A stretch of 64,000 nucleotides of DNA from Mucilaginibacter terrigena (GTDB lineage Bacteria > Bacteroidota > Bacteroidia > Sphingobacteriales > Sphingobacteriaceae). This document shows positions 43,868-51,982 of the stretch, one piece after another. The notes under the pieces were generated by a model. The model did not search any database. It saw nothing but the letters and a program-made list of their open reading frames with translations, and was not told the origin of the DNA. Where the stretch lies: assembly GCF_004168255.1 (NCBI RefSeq), contig NZ_SEWG01000004.1, positions 434,001-498,000 of the forward strand, read 5' to 3'. The position numbers and the translations under genes are program-made. Each line of letters opens with the position of its first letter. Position 1 is the first letter of the stretch.

Positions 43868-44830
43868 ATGGGATTATTTGATTTTTTCAAGAAAAAGGAA
43901 ACCACGCAGCAGGAACAGCAGGCGCTTGACACCGGCCTGGAAAAAACAAAGGACAATTTCTTCTCCAAGATAACCAAAGTAATTGCCGGTAAAAGCACCG
44001 TTGATGATGATGTGCTGGACGACCTGGAGGAAGTGCTGGTAACATCAGATGTTGGTGTAAGCACTACTCTCAAGATCATCGGGCGCATCCAGGCGCGTGT
44101 GGCAAAAGATAAATACGTTAACACATCCGAACTTAACAACCTGCTGAAGGATGAGATCCAACAGTTGCTGGCCGAAAACAATAGTAACGATTTCCGTACG
44201 TTTGAATACGGCTCGCAAAAGCCTTATGTGATAATGGTAGTTGGCGTAAATGGCGTAGGCAAAACCACTACCATAGGCAAACTGGCCCACAAACTAAAAC
44301 AAGCAGGCAACCAGGTAGTATTAGGCGCTGCCGATACCTTTCGCGCGGCGGCGGTTGACCAGATAAAACTTTGGGGCGAACGTGTTGACGTAAAGGTTGT
44401 AGCCCAGGCTATGGGCAGCGATCCGGCATCTGTCGCGTACGATACTTTGCGATCGGCGGTGGCCAATGGCGACGATGTGGCCATAATTGATACCGCCGGC
44501 CGTTTACATAATAAGGTAGGCCTGATGAACGAGCTTACCAAAATTAAAAACGTAATGCAAAAGGTGGTACCCGGCGCACCGCACGAGATACTGCTGGTGC
44601 TGGATGCATCAACCGGGCAAAACGCCATTGAGCAATGCAAACAGTTCACCGAGGCAACGGCCGTTAATGCTCTTGCCCTAACCAAGCTTGATGGCACCGC
44701 AAAAGGCGGCGTGGTGATAGGGATATCAGATCAGTTTAAGATCCCGGTAAAGTACATAGGTGTAGGCGAAGGTATGGAGCATTTGCAATTGTTTGATAGG
44801 AACGAGTTCGTAAACAGCCTATTTAAATAA
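43868..44830 (+). CDS. ftsY: Signal recognition particle receptor FtsY, 320 aa
   Basis: N-terminal NG domain GTPase without a long acidic A domain. G1 is GVNGVGKTTTIGKLA, followed by LGAADTFRAAAVDQ, DTAGR and TKLDGTAKGG. FtsY docks ribosome-SRP complexes at the membrane SecYEG channel. It follows the ribosomal cluster, separated by a terminator, so it has its own promoter in the gap 43751-43867. Confidence 0.97.
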   Translation: MGLFDFFKKKETTQQEQQALDTGLEKTKDNFFSKITKVIAGKSTVDDDVLDDLEEVLVTSDVGVSTTLKIIGRIQARVAKDKYVNTSELNNLLKDEIQQLLAENNSNDFRTFEYGSQKPYVIMVVGVNGVGKTTTIGKLAHKLKQAGNQVVLGAADTFRAAAVDQIKLWGERVDVKVVAQAMGSDPASVAYDTLRSAVANGDDVAIIDTAGRLHNKVGLMNELTKIKNVMQKVVPGAPHEILLVLDASTGQNAIEQCKQFTEATAVNALALTKLDGTAKGGVVIGISDQFKIPVKYIGVGEGMEHLQLFDRNEFVNSLFK

Positions 44831-44880
44831 TTATTGTTTTCACCGATTAATATAGATTAAGACGATTTCACTGATTAGAA

Positions 44881-45257
44881 ATGGCGGAGTTTGAAAAAGA
44901 TTTGTTAACCGAGAAAATAATTGGTTGCTGCTTTGAGTTCACAAAGGGTTGGGACCAGGGTTTTTAGAAAAAATATATTCCAAAGCGCTACAACACCAAC
45001 TTCAATTAGAAGGATTGAGCTTTGAGATAGAAAAGGAGTTTAATCTGTATTTTAAAGATAAACTCGTTGGCCATTTTCGCTGTGACTTTTTTATTGAAAA
45101 CAAGGTTATTATCGAGATAAAATCATTTGCAGGAATTTATACACCTGTATTATTTCAAAAACAAGTGCTGTCGTATTTAAGGGCAGCCAAAGTAAAAACC
45201 GGACTGCTTATAAACTTTGGTAACGTAAGCTGTTCTATAAAACGATTCTCTGTTTAA
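44881..45257 (+). pseudogene. GxxExxY protein, frameshifted
   Basis: The reading frame from the ATG at 44881 gives LLTEKIIGCCFEF and stops at 44968. A second frame resumes at 44937 with VHKGLGPGFLEKIYSKAL, the GxxExxY motif, and runs to the end at 45257 with DFFIENKVIIEIKSFAG and a GLLINFGN C-terminus. Restoring one G near 44937/44938 joins them into an intact PD-(D/E)XK-like protein of about 125 residues. No slippery site is present, so a disruptive deletion is more likely than recoding. Short inverted repeats flank the gene. Confidence 0.8.
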
Positions 45258-45318
45258 TTTAACCCATTGACAAAATCGGTGGAATCAAAAAAATCAGTGA
45301 AATCTGTGAAAAAACATA

Positions 45319-46653
45319 ATGAGGACAAAAGAAATTACAAAGCCGATACTAACAAAGAAACCTCGTGTAAACGTGGTTACTTTAGGCTGTTCAAAAAATA
45401 TATACGATAGTGAGGTACTCATGGGCCAGCTTAAGGGCAGCGCTTATGACGTGGTTCACGAGTCTGATAAGATGCGCAGCGATGATATAATCGTTATAAA
45501 TACCTGCGGCTTTATTGACAATGCCAAGCAGGAATCTATCGATACCATACTGCAATATAGTGAGCTTAAAGACCAGGGCAAGGTTGGTAAAGTCATCGTT
45601 ACCGGCTGCTTAAGCGAGCGCTACAAGCCCGAGTTGGAAGCCGAAATAACCAATGTTGACGCCTACTTCGGTACTAACGACCTGCAAAATATCCTGCAAA
45701 ACATCGGTGCAGATTACCGCCACGAACTTATTGGCGAGCGTTTATTAACCACCCCATCACATTTTGCTTACTTTAAAATTGCCGAGGGCTGTAACCGCCC
45801 CTGCTCGTTCTGCGCCATCCCGCTGATGCGCGGCAAACATGTGAGTACACCTATCGACCAATTGGTTAAAAATGCTGAAAGCCTGGTGAAGAACGGCACC
45901 AAAGAACTGATACTAATAGCGCAGGACCTGACCTACTACGGCCTCGACCTGTACGGCAAACGTAACCTCGACGAATTGTTACGCCGCCTTAGCGATGTGA
46001 ACGGCGTAGAATGGATCAGAATGCAGTACGCCTACCCTTCGGGCTTCCCGATGGACGTTTTGGATGTGATGAACGAGCGCGATAACATTTGCAAGTACCT
46101 GGATATGCCTTTACAGCACATTACAGATAACATGCTAAAATCGATGCGCCGCGGGCTTACCAAACAAAAAACCATTGATGTGGTGAACGAAATTCGCGAC
46201 CGCGTGCCAAACATCGCCATGCGTACTACACTGATAACCGGCTACCCCGGCGAAACCCAGCAGGACTTTGAAGAAATGGCGCAATGGGTAGAAGAAACCA
46301 AATTCGACCGCCTGGGCTGTTTCACTTATTCGCACGAGGAAAAAACACACGCACATAGCCTGATCGATGATGTTCCCGAGGAAGTAAAGCAGGAACGCGC
46401 CGACGCCATTATGGAAATTCAGCAGGGCATCTCCTTCGATAAAAACCAGGAGAAGATAGGCAACACCTACAAAGTGCTTATTGATAAAAAAGACGGCGGT
46501 TACTTTGTAGGCCGTACCGAATTTGATTCGCCGGAGGTTGATAACGAGGTATTAATTGATGCAGCTATTGATTACGCAGCTGTGGGCACCTTTGTTAACG
46601 TAAAGATCGACACCGCCGAGGATTTTGACCTTTATGGACAAATTGTAAAATAA
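45319..46653 (+). CDS. rimO: Ribosomal protein S12 methylthiotransferase RimO, 444 aa
   Basis: N-terminal UPF0004 domain (NVVTLGCSKNIYDSEVLMGQL), radical SAM cluster motif CNRPCSFCAIPLMRG (CxxxCxxC) and C-terminal TRAM-type domain. RimO adds a methylthio group to Asp of ribosomal protein S12. The YLDMPLQHI segment distinguishes it from MiaB-like relatives. Length is normal. Confidence 0.95.
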   Translation: MRTKEITKPILTKKPRVNVVTLGCSKNIYDSEVLMGQLKGSAYDVVHESDKMRSDDIIVINTCGFIDNAKQESIDTILQYSELKDQGKVGKVIVTGCLSERYKPELEAEITNVDAYFGTNDLQNILQNIGADYRHELIGERLLTTPSHFAYFKIAEGCNRPCSFCAIPLMRGKHVSTPIDQLVKNAESLVKNGTKELILIAQDLTYYGLDLYGKRNLDELLRRLSDVNGVEWIRMQYAYPSGFPMDVLDVMNERDNICKYLDMPLQHITDNMLKSMRRGLTKQKTIDVVNEIRDRVPNIAMRTTLITGYPGETQQDFEEMAQWVEETKFDRLGCFTYSHEEKTHAHSLIDDVPEEVKQERADAIMEIQQGISFDKNQEKIGNTYKVLIDKKDGGYFVGRTEFDSPEVDNEVLIDAAIDYAAVGTFVNVKIDTAEDFDLYGQIVK

Positions 46654-46766
46654 AACCCTTTTTGCAGGCTGCATGTTGCTATTAACATTTTAAAATCTAA
46701 TTTCGACTTTCTGATTTACAGGGATTAGGCCAAATCTAAAACCGTAAATCTGCAATCGTAAATAAA

Positions 46767-48377
46767 ATGGACGCAGCCTGTATTGATTATAAAGACACCG
46801 GGTATTTTTCCCAAACGGTTATCGATTACCTGGAGAACGTTCCGGAGTTAAGGTCGTTTTACAGTCACCGCCCCACCCTTAAAGGTTTCGCCGAGTTTTT
46901 TGATCACAAAAAAGTTATTGCCAACCGCGACCTGCTGGTTGAGGTTTTATTAGAGCAATATTTTGGCAGTTCACAAAACGGCGAACCGGAACTGGAATCT
47001 GCCGGGCTTATCCGCAAACGCATCGAACTCCTAAAAGAAACGGATACGTACACCGTTACTACCGGCCACCAGCTGAATATATTTACGGGTCCGCTATACT
47101 TTATTTACAAGATAGTTACCGCTATAAAACTTTGCAGGCAGCTAAAAGAGGCGCATCCCGATAAGGATTTTGTGCCAGTTTACTGGATGGCATCCGAAGA
47201 CCATGATTTTGCGGAGATAAACTACACCAACATCGGCGGCAAAAAAGTGCATTGGTGGTACGAAGCTTCGGGCGCTACGGGGCGTATCAACCCCGATACT
47301 ATGCGCCAGGCTATTAACCAGTATAAAGGTGTGCTGGGTATAGATGGGCACTCGTCAGAGCTTGGTGAAATGGTAGAAACTGCTTACACTAAATTTGATA
47401 AGCTTGCCGATGCCACCCGCTACCTGGTAAATGCCCTTTTTGGCCGCTATGGTGTAGTTATTATCGATGCCGACGACCATCGCCTTAAAGAATCTTTTGC
47501 TCCTATCATCGAACAGGATATCATTCAGCAAAACAGCTTTAAAAATATTACCGCCGCTAACGAGCAACTACAAAAGCTTGGCGTACACATCCAGGTAAAC
47601 CCGCGCGAGATCAACTTTTTTTACCTGAAAGATAACCTGCGCGAACGCCTTGTTTTTGAGAACGACCGTTACAGTGTAATGAATACCGACATCAGCTTTA
47701 CCGAAGCTGAACTAAAACAGGAAATAAAAACCGCCCCCGAAAGGTTTAGCCCCAACGTGGTGATGCGCCCGCTTTACCAGGAGTGTATTTTACCAAATAT
47801 TGCCTACGTAGGTGGCGGCGCCGAACTGGTTTACTGGCTGGAGCTTAAATCCAACTTCGATTTTTATAAAGTTGATTTCCCGATACTGATATTACGTAAC
47901 TCGGGGCTGATTATCCGTAAGGAAACCGCGGCCAAAATAAAAAGCATGGAGCTTGCCCCTGCCGAGATCTTTAAAAGCGCCGACGAGATCAAAAACAACT
48001 GGGTAAAAAAACATAGCAGCCACGACCTTACCCTGGCCGACGAATGGCGCGAACTGGAACGTGCTTTTGAAAAGATTAAACTACGCGCCCATAAAATAGA
48101 TAGTACGCTTGAACCATCGGCTGCCGCGGTACAGGCGCGCCTTAAACACGCTATCGATAACCTGCAAAAGAAACTGGTAAAGGCCGAAAAATGTAACTAC
48201 CACACCCGCCTGGAACAAATAGAACACATCAAAGCAGATATATTCCCCAACAACAGCCTGCAGGAGCGTTCAGAGAATTTTGGCCTCAGCTACGTAAAAT
48301 GGGGCCAGCTTTTTATTGACGAGCTCATCCGCAATTTCGAACCGCTTGATTTTAAGTTTACCGTGCTGACGGAGTAA
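46767..48377 (+). CDS. bshC: Putative cysteine ligase BshC (bacillithiol synthesis), 536 aa
   Basis: The protein has the BshC pattern: TTGHQLNIFTGPLYFIYKI, YWMASEDHDFAEI, YVGGGAELVYWLELK and the C-terminal coiled coil RLKHAIDNLQKKLVKAEK. BshC completes bacillithiol by joining Cys to GlcN-malate. The full-length gene implies bacillithiol as the low-molecular-weight thiol. Other bsh genes are not in the window. Confidence 0.94.
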   Translation: MDAACIDYKDTGYFSQTVIDYLENVPELRSFYSHRPTLKGFAEFFDHKKVIANRDLLVEVLLEQYFGSSQNGEPELESAGLIRKRIELLKETDTYTVTTGHQLNIFTGPLYFIYKIVTAIKLCRQLKEAHPDKDFVPVYWMASEDHDFAEINYTNIGGKKVHWWYEASGATGRINPDTMRQAINQYKGVLGIDGHSSELGEMVETAYTKFDKLADATRYLVNALFGRYGVVIIDADDHRLKESFAPIIEQDIIQQNSFKNITAANEQLQKLGVHIQVNPREINFFYLKDNLRERLVFENDRYSVMNTDISFTEAELKQEIKTAPERFSPNVVMRPLYQECILPNIAYVGGGAELVYWLELKSNFDFYKVDFPILILRNSGLIIRKETAAKIKSMELAPAEIFKSADEIKNNWVKKHSSHDLTLADEWRELERAFEKIKLRAHKIDSTLEPSAAAVQARLKHAIDNLQKKLVKAEKCNYHTRLEQIEHIKADIFPNNSLQERSENFGLSYVKWGQLFIDELIRNFEPLDFKFTVLTE

Positions 48378-48494
48378 ACTATTTTTTTGAAATTCAGGGA
48401 ATTGACTTATAGAATAGCCAAACAAAAGGCACCTACTGCATCTGGGTTACCCCTACTTTTGTTACCTTTGTAACGCGTTAACAATCTGCACGAT

Positions 48495-49784
48495 ATGAGG
48501 CCCCGATTAATTCCGTTTATTATTATTACCGCTTTATTGGCGGTAAATATTTTCTTTTCAAGTTGTTCAAAACATAAAGATACACCAGTACCTGTAATTC
48601 CTGCTAAACCGGAAGAACCTGCAACACCCGTGCAGGACGAAGTGATTATAACTTCGTTGAGCGTTAATGAAGGGCGCTATAATGATACTGTTTTGATAAA
48701 CGGGTCGGGATTTAATCTTTTAGCACCGGGTAACAAAGTCACGTTTAACAATAAAGAGGCAGTAGTAGCAGCAGCAACGGGTATACAACTAAAGGTGGCG
48801 GTGCCACTAAGCGCGGGCACAGGCGTTATTAAGGTCGTCAATGGCAAAAAATCCGCCACAGGGCCGGCTTTTACGTATAATTATACTCAGCTAATTACTG
48901 TGCTTGCCGGAAATGGTTCACTTAACCATCCTTCAGGGTTGGCTGTAAACGCTAACGGAGATATTTTTGTGGCTGATGAGGGCAGCAATCGAATTAAAAA
49001 AGTAACCAAAGATGGAGTAGTAACAACATTTGCAGGTAATGGCACTGCCGGGTCTACAGACGGCAGTGGTGTTGCAGCAAGTTTCAACCACCCTTTTGCA
49101 ATAGCTATCGATAAAAATGAAAATTTATTTGTGACTGAACTTGCGGGTTATGTTATTAGAAAGATCACTCCTGAAGGCGTAGTCACTACAGTTGCAGGCA
49201 GTGGTGTAAAAGGTTATAAAAACGGTAACGGGCGTGTAGCTGAGTTTGGAGAATTAAGAGGAATTGCTGTAAATGATAATGGCGACCTGTATGTAACTGA
49301 TCGTTATAATAGTAATCTTAGAAAAATAACAACTTCGGGCGAGGTTACAACATATATCCAAACAGGTGGACAAACGGGTAGCCTTGCTACGATAGCTATT
49401 GATTACGAAAATAATATATACTTTACTGATGTAGCACTTTCTGACCATCCTTACTCTGTTAATTCGGCATATAAAATAAACAACACGGGGATTACACGAT
49501 TGGATGTTTCGGCAGCAGGTTTTTCCAGCTATGGCTTAGGTGCGATAGCTGCAGATAGCAAGGGGAATAAATATATAGGAAGTGAACGGTATCAAATTCT
49601 AAGAATTAGCCCTACTGGTGTAAAAACGTCACTTTCTGAGAAACCGGCTGTAAAAACCACGAACAGCTTAACAGTAAATGCGAGGGCCTTTTATGAAGCT
49701 TATGGAATGACTGCAGATGAAAAAGGTAATTGTTATATTACGGATGATTACAAAAATCAAATCTTAAAAGTAGGCTTGCAATAG
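48495..49784 (+). CDS. IPT/TIG plus NHL-repeat lipoprotein, 429 aa
   Basis: A lipoprotein signal (FFSSC, Cys24) is followed by one IPT/TIG domain (about residues 50-135: YNDTVLINGSGFNLLAPGN) and an NHL beta-propeller (about 140-425) with repeats such as LNHPSGLAVNANGDIFVADEG and NRIKKVTKDGVVTTFAG. These secreted proteins are common in Bacteroidota and mediate binding; the target is unknown. The second half is visibly more AT-rich than flanking genes, which may mark a more recent origin. Confidence 0.88.
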   Translation: MRPRLIPFIIITALLAVNIFFSSCSKHKDTPVPVIPAKPEEPATPVQDEVIITSLSVNEGRYNDTVLINGSGFNLLAPGNKVTFNNKEAVVAAATGIQLKVAVPLSAGTGVIKVVNGKKSATGPAFTYNYTQLITVLAGNGSLNHPSGLAVNANGDIFVADEGSNRIKKVTKDGVVTTFAGNGTAGSTDGSGVAASFNHPFAIAIDKNENLFVTELAGYVIRKITPEGVVTTVAGSGVKGYKNGNGRVAEFGELRGIAVNDNGDLYVTDRYNSNLRKITTSGEVTTYIQTGGQTGSLATIAIDYENNIYFTDVALSDHPYSVNSAYKINNTGITRLDVSAAGFSSYGLGAIAADSKGNKYIGSERYQILRISPTGVKTSLSEKPAVKTTNSLTVNARAFYEAYGMTADEKGNCYITDDYKNQILKVGLQ

Positions 49785-49826
49785 CTGTTATGCTTCGTTT
49801 TTTGCAAGTCGTCAAACTATAACAAA

Positions 49827-49859
49827 AAAAATGCCTCCCGATAAACCGGGAGGCATTTT
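49827..49859. terminator. Bidirectional terminator
   Basis: AATGCCTCCCG and CGGGAGGCATT form a perfect stem with A and T runs on either side, between two convergent genes. Confidence 0.9.
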
Positions 49860-49877
49860 CAATTTTGTAAGCTTATA

Positions 49878-50393
49878 TTATTGGTTTACCTTAACGTTAA
49901 ACTTACCGTTAGTTACGGTTTTACTTTTTACTGCCCCGTTACCAACCAATAAGGTACTAACCTTACCCTTAAATGATCCCTGGATAGTATTGTTTGATGA
50001 TACGGATGAAAGTGTAACACTCACAGCATTTGAAACATCATCGTCGGCATTTAAATAGGCTTCGTTGTCGGTTGTGGTGTACAGGATAACCGGTTTTTCA
50101 TCATCATTACCAGAAGTAGCTACGTAAGTTTTGCCTGCGGTTAATGCGCCCGTAATAGTTACCGATAAGGTGTTACCGGCTGCATCAGAACCCTGTATAC
50201 TGGTAAAGGTTGCACCGTTTACAGATCCTGTTGTACCAACTACGTTTTTATTAAAGGTGGTTTCTGTCCCGTCAATACTGGCCGAAATTGTGGCTGATGC
50301 CACTATGTCGTTATCGTCATCTTTTGTGCACGAGCTAAGAGTAACTGCCCCAAGGGCTACGACCGAAAAAATCAATGTCTTAATAAATTTCAT
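49878..50393 (-). CDS. Small lipoprotein of unknown function, 171 aa
   Basis: The start is set at 50393 (MKFIKTLIFSVVALGAVTLSSC), which makes a standard lipoprotein signal with LSSC; the longer frame from 50468 adds an unlikely hydrophilic leader. The mature part is acidic (CTKDDDNDIV) and beta-rich, with TISASIDGTETTFNKN typical of the Bacteroidota DUF6252-like surface lipoproteins. No catalytic motif is visible. Confidence 0.75.
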   Translation of the reverse strand: MKFIKTLIFSVVALGAVTLSSCTKDDDNDIVASATISASIDGTETTFNKNVVGTTGSVNGATFTSIQGSDAAGNTLSVTITGALTAGKTYVATSGNDDEKPVILYTTTDNEAYLNADDDVSNAVSVTLSSVSSNNTIQGSFKGKVSTLLVGNGAVKSKTVTNGKFNVKVNQ

Positions 50394-50575
50394 AATGTTA
50401 TTTTTAAAATTGTACTTGTGTACTTCGGTACGTTGTAAACAATAAGGATGCCAAGTTGCTTTGTTCAAAGAAATATTATAGCCTTTTACGATAAAAATTA
50501 TCGCAATAATAGGTGCAAAAGTTTAAAGATCAATCCTTTACAAACTTCATACGCAAACGAAGAGATTTTTTGAGA

Positions 50576-50968
50576 TCAGGGTTTAGAAGCAAGTATGCTG
50601 CTATAACTACGCCTGTACGCATACAGTAAAATCACGTTCAATATCATCATCCCTCCACCCATATACAACAGCGAGGGCGCCATGAAGGCATCAAATAAAA
50701 ATATATTAAGGGTTATGGGGAATACTACCACCGCGATAAAGGCGGCATAACGGTTGATAAGCAGCAACACCCCGCATACTATTTCGATGGATTTTAATAT
50801 CGGGAAAAAATAACCTGTGGCTGCAAATGCGCCTAAATAATTATTAGCCTTATCGCCAATGTCCGGGAAACTGACGATCTTATCAATAAAGTGAAAAAAA
50901 TAATCCGACCCGAATACCAGGAATATAAAGCCGAGCAGCAGTCGGGCTATTAAAGTGATACTTTTCAT
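50576..50968 (-). CDS. DoxX-like integral membrane protein, 130 aa
   Basis: Four predicted membrane helices with ARLLLGFIFLVFGSDYFFHF at the start and IVCGVLLLINRYA in the third helix fit the DoxX/DoxD family. The function in this lineage is unknown. A hairpin at 51032-51059 lies between it and the upstream LytTR-like promoter module, so read-through from that module may be limited. Confidence 0.8.
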   Translation of the reverse strand: MKSITLIARLLLGFIFLVFGSDYFFHFIDKIVSFPDIGDKANNYLGAFAATGYFFPILKSIEIVCGVLLLINRYAAFIAVVVFPITLNIFLFDAFMAPSLLYMGGGMMILNVILLYAYRRSYSSILASKP

Positions 50969-51031
50969 GATGATGGCCTGTAATGGTTATGCCAATTTAA
51001 GTAATAATATTTACTAACCCAACAGCATACA

Positions 51032-51061
51032 AAAGGCCGTAGCAAACGCTATGGCCTTTAT
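51032..51061 (-). terminator. Hairpin closing the small transcript
   Basis: AAAGGCCGTAGC and GCTATGGCCTTT pair with one mismatch around an AAAC loop. Read on the minus strand the stem ends in four T. It lies about 30 bp after the stop of the 23-codon ORF. Confidence 0.65.
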
Positions 51062-51165
51062 TAATGTAACAAGCACGAAGAATACCGGGGTTAACTAAAT
51101 CTCACAAAAGCACCCCCTGTAATCCCCGTGCTATTTCTTGTGGCAGGTGGCCTATAGATCATTAA
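51032..51165 (-). ncRNA. Predicted short structured transcript with a 23-codon ORF
   Basis: A promoter module at 51169-51245 points into this region and the hairpin at 51032-51061 would end it, giving an RNA of about 130 nt. On the minus strand an ATG at 51162 opens a 23-codon frame (MIYRPPATRN... GGAFVRFS) ending at 51091. The expected start site is within a few bases of that ATG, so translation would be leaderless or the RNA untranslated. Nested complementary blocks (AGCACG/CGTGCT and GGGG/CCCC) suggest a long stem. No known RNA family was recognised. Confidence 0.4.
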
Positions 51166-51195
51166 CCGCAAAGGAATATTTTTGCAAGCTGATAT

Positions 51196-51245
51196 AAAAA
51201 CGCGATAGACAGCGGGCTAAAGAATATAGATAGAAGGCTGTTTTT
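51196..51245 (-). promoter_or_regulatory. LytTR-like promoter module A
   Basis: A 50-bp block sharing conserved ends and spacing with 51769-51818. ATAGA half-sites at 51205-51209 and 51226-51230 are exactly 21 bp apart, as for LytTR-family binding sites. A -7-like box (TTCCTTTG on the minus strand, 51169-51176) follows, and the -33 position is TTT, not TTG, as in activator-dependent promoters. Confidence 0.6.
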
Positions 51246-51263
51246 AACCGTTGGAATTGGGAA

Positions 51264-51295
51264 CAAAAAAACGCCCCTTCTACCAAAGAGGCGTT
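51264..51295 (-). terminator. Terminator of the 126-aa secreted protein gene
   Basis: AACGCC and GGCGTT stem with a loose inner pairing; the minus strand continues into a run of seven T. It is 13 bp after the stop codon. Confidence 0.75.
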
Positions 51296-51307
51296 AAGCA
51301 ATCAGGC

Positions 51308-51688
51308 CTATTGTAAAAACAAATAAGCTTTGTTGCCGTACTCTTCGTAAACGTTCATCTTTTTTGTAACTGTGCTGTTATTAGCTGTAACAGTAACTGT
51401 GTAAGTGCCGTTTTCCAGTTCAGAAAGGTTATAAGCTTTTTCTATCGATTTGCCTTTGCCCAATTTATCAAGCAGTATCACGTGATTGTTGTTATCGGTA
51501 ATGGTTACAAATGATTTTGTTGCTGTGGGGTTATTAATAGTAACACCGAAACCTAAGGCAGTGCGCATGGCCTGGAAAACAATGGCGCTGTTGGCATCGC
51601 CATCGGCAACCGTTTTGGCAGGTGCCGATGCAAATAAACCTGTGCTTAGTACTAATAATAATGCTGCTAATGTGAATGACTTTTTCAT
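51308..51688 (-). CDS. Small secreted protein (DUF3244-like), 126 aa
   Basis: A signal peptide (about residues 1-22, ending LFASAPA) precedes a small beta-sandwich-like domain (GFGVTINNPTATKSFVTITD, YNLSELENGTYTVTVTAN, ending YGNKAYLFLQ), a pattern like the DUF3244 or T9SS-type single-domain proteins. No catalytic residues are evident. Its promoter carries the LytTR-like module B about 80 bp upstream, so it is probably a target of the adjacent two-component system. It has its own terminator. Confidence 0.75.
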   Translation of the reverse strand: MKKSFTLAALLLVLSTGLFASAPAKTVADGDANSAIVFQAMRTALGFGVTINNPTATKSFVTITDNNNHVILLDKLGKGKSIEKAYNLSELENGTYTVTVTANNSTVTKKMNVYEEYGNKAYLFLQ

Positions 51689-51768
51689 GATGTTTTTGTT
51701 TTTAATTATGTTTTTAAAATTTGTTATTGACTTTCAATACCCAAAGCAACAACTCTTTACATCATCAA

Positions 51769-51818
51769 AAAAACGCGATAGACCGGCACGCCCAACAAAT
51801 AGATGAAGGCACGTTTTT
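51769..51818 (-). promoter_or_regulatory. LytTR-like promoter module B
   Basis: This is the same 50-bp layout as module A: ATAGA half-sites at 51778-51782 and 51799-51803 (21 bp apart) with identical AAAAACGCGATAGAC and GTTTTT ends. A TTGCTTTG box on the minus strand (51742-51749) sits at the same distance downstream. The predicted start is 45-50 nt before the 126-aa gene. Confidence 0.62.
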
Positions 51819-51982
51819 ATTCGGCGAAAGCACATTTTGTGGTTTTGATGGTTTAAACCCGGCTTCCGGCTGTTAAAATTGCCCGCCCGTCGGTAAACTT
51901 TGGCTGCCTGTAGATTTTAATTGGCATTATGGCCTTATCATTTGTAATATTGTGATATCCTGTTAATTATAAACCCAAGGGA

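Noticed and set aside
44949..45257. Free-standing 102-aa ORF for a GxxExxY protein
   Set aside because: It only starts at a TTG inside the family motif. The missing N-terminus is present just upstream in another frame, so it is the second part of a frameshifted gene.
50489..50503. CGATAAAAATTATCG palindrome upstream of the 49878 gene
   Set aside because: A short AT-rich palindrome with no second copy; could be chance in AT-rich DNA.
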